A stretch of DNA of 64,000 nucleotides, from NCBI RefSeq assembly GCF_019649055.1, contig NW_026570268.1, positions 248,001-312,000 of the forward strand, in the 5' to 3' direction. Below, one piece after another: positions 58,130 to 64,000 of the stretch. A program made the position numbers and the translations under genes. Every line of letters starts with the position of its first letter. Positions within the stretch are counted from its first letter, which is position 1. The notes under the pieces are model-generated. The model was given only the letters and a program-made list of their open reading frames with translations. It searched no databases and had not been told where the DNA came from. The DNA comes from Paramacrobiotus metropolitanus (taxonomy: Eukaryota; Tardigrada; Eutardigrada; Parachela; Macrobiotidae).

Positions 58130-59463
58130 AAAGTGATGGTGGTGCACTAGCGGATCAACAGAATCACAATCAGGATCGTTTCAACAGGTTGCTCGTCTTC
58201 CAACACACTCAAAACCCATGTTACAGATATTGCGGCGAGTTTGTTCAATCACCTGATTCGCGATCAGCCTGGCCTGCACAATCCACCAAATTGGATATTC
58301 CGTTTAATGTACACTTTTGCTGGAGGGGGAAAAGAAGAAAGAAAGAAAAAACTCAAGAACTCATATGCAGAAATGAGAGAACTCAATCCATACAATGAGT
58401 GCAGAGAATGAGTTTGCAACAATCGCAGAGGACTCGGTAGTCTGAACGATAAGCACGTACGTAGCTACCTCTTCGGGAGCGAGCGATTCGCTCAGCATCA
58501 AGAATACTCGTACTGCTGCCAGCAAACCACAGTACAGCACTGTACTCCTACCGTACGAGTACAGTACTGTGGTACTTACGTACGAGTCGTACATAAGTAT
58601 TAAACTTCGCAGTGCAAAAGAACGATTTAATAATATTATGACACGAAATCGGAAAGATGTTGAAAACCAAGTTGCTCCCACAAAATTAATGGAGTGAGCA
58701 CTATCATTGAATTCTTTGACTCAACCTTTTTTCTACATGAGCCGTATTTTCTTTAATGTACTGTACTTCACCTATTTTCTTGAAAATATATTAATTTTGG
58801 TCTGAGCGCTGTTTGTTGTTGTGGCTTGTCCCGACTGCAGAGTACATACATAATATACCTACTCGAGTAACAGAAACACCCAGACGACCTTCCCGAAGGT
58901 AATTACCGAATGCAGACACGCTATGTGGATAGTTTTCTTATCTCGCAGTTGCTGGTTTCTTAACGATCATAATTTTGTGACGGGATAATCAATAGTCCTA
59001 TCACATACTAGATAGTTATTAAAGCGTCAGCTGGGTAATGATAATGACACACATGTCTAAATTGCCGAAGCAGAACTATCGCAACGAATAGAAAAGGGCT
59101 CTACCCTAACAAAGAGAGGACCGCTACAGTCGGGCGGTGAATGCGGTCTCGCCGCCCGCCCCGGGCCGGCAGCGGCATCTCGTGCATTCGGCGTGTCGTT
59201 GTGGGCCGCTCACTTAGCGCGCTACTTGTAAGTACGTATCTTAAGTTCATAACATCACCACATAACGAATCTCACCTCAAAAGAATTGGAAAATCTACTA
59301 AGAACGTTATGGAATATTTTATTTTCAAAATATAAAGCAAATGTATTCGCTACAGGGATTTTCACCGCAACAACAGCAAGGACAGAATGGCAGGGCAGGC
59401 AGGCGGAGACTCCGCTAAGCTCTGCCAATACACAGCGTACTAAATACCGTCGCTAATTCTTAT
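58130..59463. other. No gene seen; contains a palindrome
   Basis: At about 58528-58576 CCACAGTACAGCACTGTACTC faces GAGTACAGTACTGTGG around a short loop. The rest has no coding signal. Confidence 0.5.
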
Positions 59464-60640
59464 TGGACACAGCGCCTTGCAGTGAGCATCTTCGGGGCGG
59501 TCTGACCGTGGCCTTAAATTGCGAAACTTCTCGTACGTTTATCCAGTTTTGACTTTTGAGATTTCTACTTGTAACTTGTTTCACAGTTTCTGATTTTTGC
59601 AGACTTTCTGTCATTTTCAGAATCTGTTTTTCTCTTATTTGTCCTCTTATTGTCGGTAGTTTTTATTCTAACAACAGGATTGGCTCGTTGGAGTGCAAGA
59701 ATGAGAAAATCATCAGTACGCTGCTACTACTGAGTTTGTCTTGTTGTGGATATTTGGAGACCATCGATGGAGGACGAAGTGGAAGAAGGCAAAAACGCGA
59801 TGCCTCCCGCATCGGGCCAGCAGGAGCCCATCGCCTCGACATCGCGCAGGTGCAGTCGCGGCGTTTCGCCCGGCCTACCAGCGCCAGCTCGCGCTCCCCC
59901 GAAGTTCCCCCAAACAAACCCCGAGCGTCGTCTCAGTCGCAATCGCGACCGCCCTTTGATCTGCTATCCGCCGCCATGTCCTCGGCTGCCCTCCCCGTCA
60001 GCCCCGACAGCAGCGCCCCCAAGCAAGTGAAGCCCCCTCCCCCCAGAATCAAACACCTCCTGCAGGCGCCCCCGCCGCGCCGCCCCCCGCCGGAGGTGAC
60101 GCTGTCGTCGTCGGATGAGGAGGACGTCCCCCGCAGCAGCGCGGCCCCTGTGGGGACCCGGGGCTTGCCCGCCGCCACCCCGCGACTCATCCGCGTGCAG
60201 CACGTTAAGGCTCCCAAAGGAGTGGTGCGCCCCCCAGTCCGCCGAATGCCGCCCTCAATAGCCACTCCGATTATTGCGCCGCACATCGCCAGCGCGCTGA
60301 TTACAATGTGAACCCGGCGCAGATGGCCGTGCTGATGGCGCATGCACGGCTGCATACGCGGGGCCCGCCGGGGGGCGCCGTGTGGGGGGAGGACCAGATG
60401 CTGGCCTGCTTTCCCGGACTGGTAAGCGTAAAGCGCTCTCCAGATTCAGCACCGATTAATCATTAATCTAGAGAAATCAGTAAGCTGGCGCCTGGTAATT
60501 TCTATTTTGCTCTTCACAGCCGAATTATTTGAGAATAATTTAAAGTTAAACTATACTGTAATATTTTAAATTGTTGCAGTATTCAAATTATTGAATACGG
60601 TTCAGAAAAGTTTAATACAGCGTTGCCAAAGTTTGAAAAA
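59464..60640. repeat. Dispersed repeat R, copy split by ~970 bp
   Basis: The left half (CAGCGCCTTGCAGTGAGC to TCTCGTACG, 59468-59537) and right half (TTTTGCTCTTCACAGCCG to CAGCGTTG, 60505-60627) match the single copy at 38110-38330 in order and orientation. Between them lies the proline-rich exon. Confidence 0.75.
59767..60420 (+). CDS. Unrecognised Pro/Ser-rich exon with frame changes
   Basis: ATG 59767 opens EDEVEEGKNAMPPASGQQEP. The longest coding-like frame then reads RPPFDLLSAAMSSAALPVS, PPPPRIKHLLQAPPPRR, TLSSSDEEDVPRSSAAP. A third frame reads ADYNVNPAQMAVLMAHARL up to the donor CGGACTG|GTAAGCG at 60421. Two frame changes are needed, so it is either damaged or spliced in small pieces. 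A second GC-rich exon follows at 61351-61500 with good splice ends. The product is unknown. Confidence 0.4.
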
Positions 60641-61350
60641 TAATTTACATGGTTTTATTTTGTTTAGTTATTGCATAACGATAGTCTACTTTTTGCACTG
60701 AGACTGAATGCTGTGCGCAGTTGTGACTGGGTTCAATAATTAATTAACAATTATTGTAGTAAAATATAGTGTGCACTGTACTTGTAGTCTGTACGTACGT
60801 GGCTGAGTGGCTGTACTAGCGCATGAAATACTGTACCGTATTTTAATCCGATTACTTAACGCACGTCTCAAGATCATGCGTGACACTAACGATTTTGGAT
60901 GTTTTTTTTTATGTTTAAAAATTTGATGCTTTTATCCGATTACGTAATTTGAAAATCTGGCGGATGGTCAGTGCACGGAGTGCAGTGGCCCTGGTCGATG
61001 ACGCATCAGATGATGTCATTGTGCTTTGTTTCGCCGTTTTGCCCGCTCGAGCACGTTTCGCAAGAGGTCAGATCTGATCATCTGAGATCGCAAATCGTGT
61101 TCTAAATCGTGTTCTGCCGACAGTTAGCTGTTAATTCCCAATTTTCGCTTCTGCAGTTTCGTTTTTGTTATTTTTCATTTGTTTGTTACAGTATGTATGA
61201 TGCCTACCTGACTTGCTAACATTGTTTTGTTGTTGTTCGGTGCGGTCGTCGCTGTGGCAGTGTGTTATTGTTGCGCTGGTAGACTGCTATAGGAATATTC
61301 TTCCCTGTCTGAGCACGTGTCAGTGATTGGTTGCCTGTGTTGCGAGCAGA
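60641..61350. other. Intron-like AT-rich stretch, no gene seen
   Basis: Lies between the donor at 60421 and the acceptor GTTGCGAGCAG before 61351. Nothing else recognised. Confidence 0.4.
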
Positions 61351-61500
61351 ACCATCTGGCGGCCATGGCAGCGCATCCCGGCGCCATGGGCGCCTTCCCG
61401 GCCAAGCTGCCCATCCCGGCCGATCCCCGCGACTTGAAGGGCCTGCTGGATTATCGCTTCGCCATCCCCGGCCCCGTGGGCATGGGGCCGTCCCTGCCGG
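61351..61500 (+). CDS. Unrecognised second exon of the Pro-rich gene
   Basis: Between GCGAGCAG and CTGCCG|GTAGTG the frame reads HLAAMAAHPGAMGAFPAK, LPIPADPRDLKGLLDYRFA, IPGPVGMGPSLP. GC content and splice ends fit the preceding exon. I know no family. Confidence 0.4.
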
Positions 61501-61514
61501 TAGTGTTGCCGGAA

Positions 61515-61760
61515 GTGCTCGAAATTGCACGCGAAAGAATTTCGATATCAATTCCGAGTAATCGGAATTGATATTCGGGTATTTCCAATTCCGAGTAATC
61601 TAATAAAAATTTCTTTGATTTCCAATTGCAGTATTCGAAATTTATAATATGTAAATTTGAATTTCGATTACTCGGAATTCAAAATGCCTCAAATTCGAAT
61701 TCCAATTACTTGAAATTAAATTGCGGTATTTACGAACGCAAGTGCTCGCAATTTGAGCTT
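61515..61760. repeat. Palindrome-rich block
   Basis: ATCAATTCCGA-GTAA-TCGGAATTGAT (61548-61573) is a perfect 11-bp stem. Further ATTCCGAGTAATC and GATTACTCGGAATTC words lie in both orientations to 61690. GTGCTCGAAATTGCACG (61516) and GTGCTCGCAATTTGAGC (61741) bound the block. It is probably a decayed foldback element. Confidence 0.5.
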
Positions 61761-62200
61761 GCCTTTTATTAAAATACCATTTATTAAGATAATTCACGAC
61801 GACCTGTACGACGACTATACGTTTCTGCGGCACCAAATTAATACTTAACACGCAAATTAAAGCCTAAAATTATTATAACAGTAGCCTTTTACTGTAGTCT
61901 GTAGTTGAAACAATGTATTCTGCACTTGTAGTCTATATTAGTAGCGAATGCACGGAAGTTACGATTGCTTTTATTGACAATTTGGACTGTGAGATTTTAT
62001 AGGATTCTTTCTTAGGGCTGTAACTTAGCACGAGAGCCGCTGCGAATTCTGCCGATATTTATCAATAAAACTCAACGCTAAATAAATGTGCAAAAAACTT
62101 AAGAACAAGTACAGGCATCTTCATACTAGAACCGTGAGCTACTTAGGCTGCCGGGTGAAACTAGTTGACGCCTTGATGGTGTTAATCTAAAACCGAAATT
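61761..62200. other. 3' flank of the hAT transposase, no gene seen
   Basis: AT-rich. I do not find a clear hAT terminal repeat here, so the element end is not fixed. Confidence 0.4.
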
Positions 62201-63788
62201 TCACACAGAATTTTCGTAGAAAGACAAGTTCTTGTTCAGTAGCGTTTCCACTTCCAATCGGTGCCCGCCAAGTCTATTTCTCCGCCCAACAGTCTGGAAA
62301 CCGGAAACCGAGAACAGCTGTTCAGTTGATGTGCTGGTAGCAACTCCACCTGCATTTTAAAAGCTTTGTGAAAATGGCCTCACCAATTTAAATTAATAAT
62401 AATTTAGTCTTTTTGGTTTACTACAGTTACGTGTTTGCACTTGTACACAAGCATACGGATCTATACTAGTGTTAGAAGCAAACACCACTGTCGTGTTTGT
62501 TAGCAAACACTAGTATAGGTAGAAATAAGCTACCAAATGATGCCCCCAAAGTTGTGTAGTTGCATTAGTTGCTTATACCGTGAGCTTTATGTTCAGTTTC
62601 ATTTGAAAACGACGCGCAGCTATTTGAAACACATATAATATTCCCTCCTTAAATATGCCGTTTGAGAAATAATGCCACCCTCCCCGAAATAACCCCGCGC
62701 AACCATGACCTTTGAACTATTTGTACCCCAGGGCCACAAATTCGATAATTACGGTATGTATAATGGTACGCAATTTATTAGGTAATATTTTTCAGCTTCG
62801 CAAGGCTGGTGTGGAAAATAAATAACTAATACTTTCTGTCTCACTTCTGCTCAGTTTCAAACGTAAAAATGAAATCAAAGGTTGTGAACCAGTGAAAGGG
62901 TAGTGAACTGAATGAAAGTTTTCAATGGAGTTGTCACCTGTTGTGTTTTACTCTTGCAGAAATTTTACGTAAATTTGTTACGAATAAACATAGAATGTAC
63001 GTAGGCAGCTAAGATTTCTTACTGCTTAATTGCTTGATTTGTTTCCTTGTATGACATTACTATTTGCTTGAGAGTGTTATATATTTTGCCCACCTAAAAC
63101 GGCAGCAGCAATTTTCGACAGCTTCTCAAAGCCCTTGCCATGTGATGACTTCCAAAAACGTACAGCATCGCTCTGTTCAGTAAATTCCGGGTAACTGGCG
63201 GCTTTGTACCGCCCAATTTCGTTTTCCAACGTTGATCTTGACCGTTCCGCGACCATATGCGTTCTCAAATCACCCAGTTTGTCTGACAGATTTGCGAACC
63301 GCGCTCGCTTAGGGCTAGGCTGCTGCTCGTCTGTGGACGGACCAGGCGAAATTTCGGACGGAAAGTATTTACCGTAGGTCGCCTTGACAAATTTCACTGC
63401 AGAGTCTACTTGCTCGTTCGTCAATAGTCTCCACAAAAATGGGTTTAAAAAACAGCCAGCCAAATAAAACGGATTGTGTTTGGTGTTATTGGGATCCAAA
63501 AATCTGGCAAACCGTTGGTCCAGAGCAGCAACTACGACGTGTGCTGCGACGGACACCATTGTTTTCCGAGACTGAAAGGACGCGCGGCAGTGCTTGTCCA
63601 GTTCCAACAAAATAGCCACGTACATATCATTCGTTGTGTAGTCCTGTCCGCTAGAAATGGAAGTATAAGTGTCAAAAGGTTCCAAAAACTTGCGCAACGC
63701 GTCAATGGTCGACCACTCTTGAGGGAGAAATGAATCCCAACCGTTCTGTTCACAAACATGATCGACGTCGTCTTTCAACTCACACAGC
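62201..63788 (-). CDS. hAT-family transposase, C-terminal exons
   Basis: Exon 63094-63788 (acceptor TTTTCAG, donor TTAG|GTGGGC) reads EWSTIDALRKFLEPFDTYT, LDQRFARFLDPNN, then ENEIGRYKAASYPEF and VRFWKSSHGKGFEKLSKIA. Exon 62201-62349 continues in phase with GVATSTSTEQLFSVSGFQ and VGRRNRLGGHRLEVETLL to a stop. This is the end of the hAT catalytic core and the C-terminal dimerisation domain (dpl-WW ... fP-ls-lA ... T-SvaSERvFS ... R-rL). The N-terminal part with the BED finger and first catalytic Asp lies beyond the window. No lesion is seen in what is present. Confidence 0.85.
62350..63093. other. Intron of the hAT transposase gene
   Basis: The 744-bp AT-rich intron separates two halves of the hAT dimerisation domain; donor and acceptor are GTGGGC and AAATGCAG. 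It carries no coding signal. Confidence 0.7.
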
Positions 63789-64000
63789 CTGAAAACAAAA
63801 TGTTAAGTGATACGTTTTTAAAATTTTTTGGTGTACTAGGATGTCTTTAAATTCTTAAAATTTTGTTTTTTTACAACTCTGCCAGCGGGTGCTAAGCGCG
63901 CAAAAGCTGTTTCGTTTATGTAAAGAACATTTTCACGGCAATAAATTCAGAAGCTTTTATTTTTTGTTGAAGGGTAGTACAACTATACAGGATGCATAAA

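Overview
This window is nuclear DNA from an invertebrate animal. Its genes carry many GT-AG introns, with GC-rich exons inside AT-rich introns. They include animal families: Prp8, PA2G4/EBP1, Mondo/MLXIP, TBL2, TRABD, EFL1, CC2D1 and vigilin-type KH proteins. The species cannot be told from the sequence; an ecdysozoan is possible but is only a guess.

Layout. At 1-449 (+) lies the 3' end of a PA2G4 gene, with an in-phase exon carrying an AT-hook and a helix-turn-helix. At 0.8-18.4 kb (-) lies an unprocessed Prp8 copy that keeps its introns but has three in-frame stops, many small indels, internal deletions, a missing exon and no Jab1/MPN end. Its largest intron holds a plus-strand cluster of unrecognised ORFs (1.9-7.3 kb) and a 2-kb repeat-rich tail, and 1.9-9.4 kb is packed with RTGGGAA motifs like CSL/Su(H) sites. 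Two MITE-like elements and a 120-bp satellite fill other Prp8 introns or flanks. A Kunitz exon lies at 20.7 kb.

At 21.8-28.4 kb (-) is the best-supported gene of the window (gene A): an 11-exon gene whose spliced length is an exact multiple of three (1,397 aa). It joins a ubiquitin-specific protease domain, several vigilin-like KH domains and a C-terminal FLYWCH zinc finger, an architecture I do not recognise from any known family. A second copy (gene B, 47.9-52.7 kb) has the same exon order but is frameshifted, and parts of A and B are nearly identical, as after gene conversion. Extra KH exons at 52.8-53.8 kb join in phase to upstream EFL1 and CC2D1 exons (55.2-58.1 kb).

At 29.0-37.7 kb (-) are the N-terminal exons of a Mondo/MLXIP gene, with no bHLH-zipper in the window. 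One intron holds a 6.3-kb gag-only LTR retrotransposon with identical LTRs. At 39.2-40.4 kb (-) is an unrecognised two-exon gene. At 40.9-45.1 kb is a 77-bp satellite with higher-order structure. At 45.6-46.4 kb (+) one TBL2 exon is joined to one TRABD exon. A non-autonomous hAT element with a nested hAT MITE sits exactly at a splice donor (53.8-55.2 kb). At 59.8-61.5 kb (+) are proline-rich exons, and at 62.2-63.8 kb (-) the C-terminal exons of a spliced hAT transposase.

Overall this is one intact novel-looking gene set in a mosaic of broken, truncated and juxtaposed gene parts, satellites and young transposons. Some breaks could be assembly errors, so raw reads and RNA are the deciding tests. 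All family calls were made by eye from recalled family features; no search was run.
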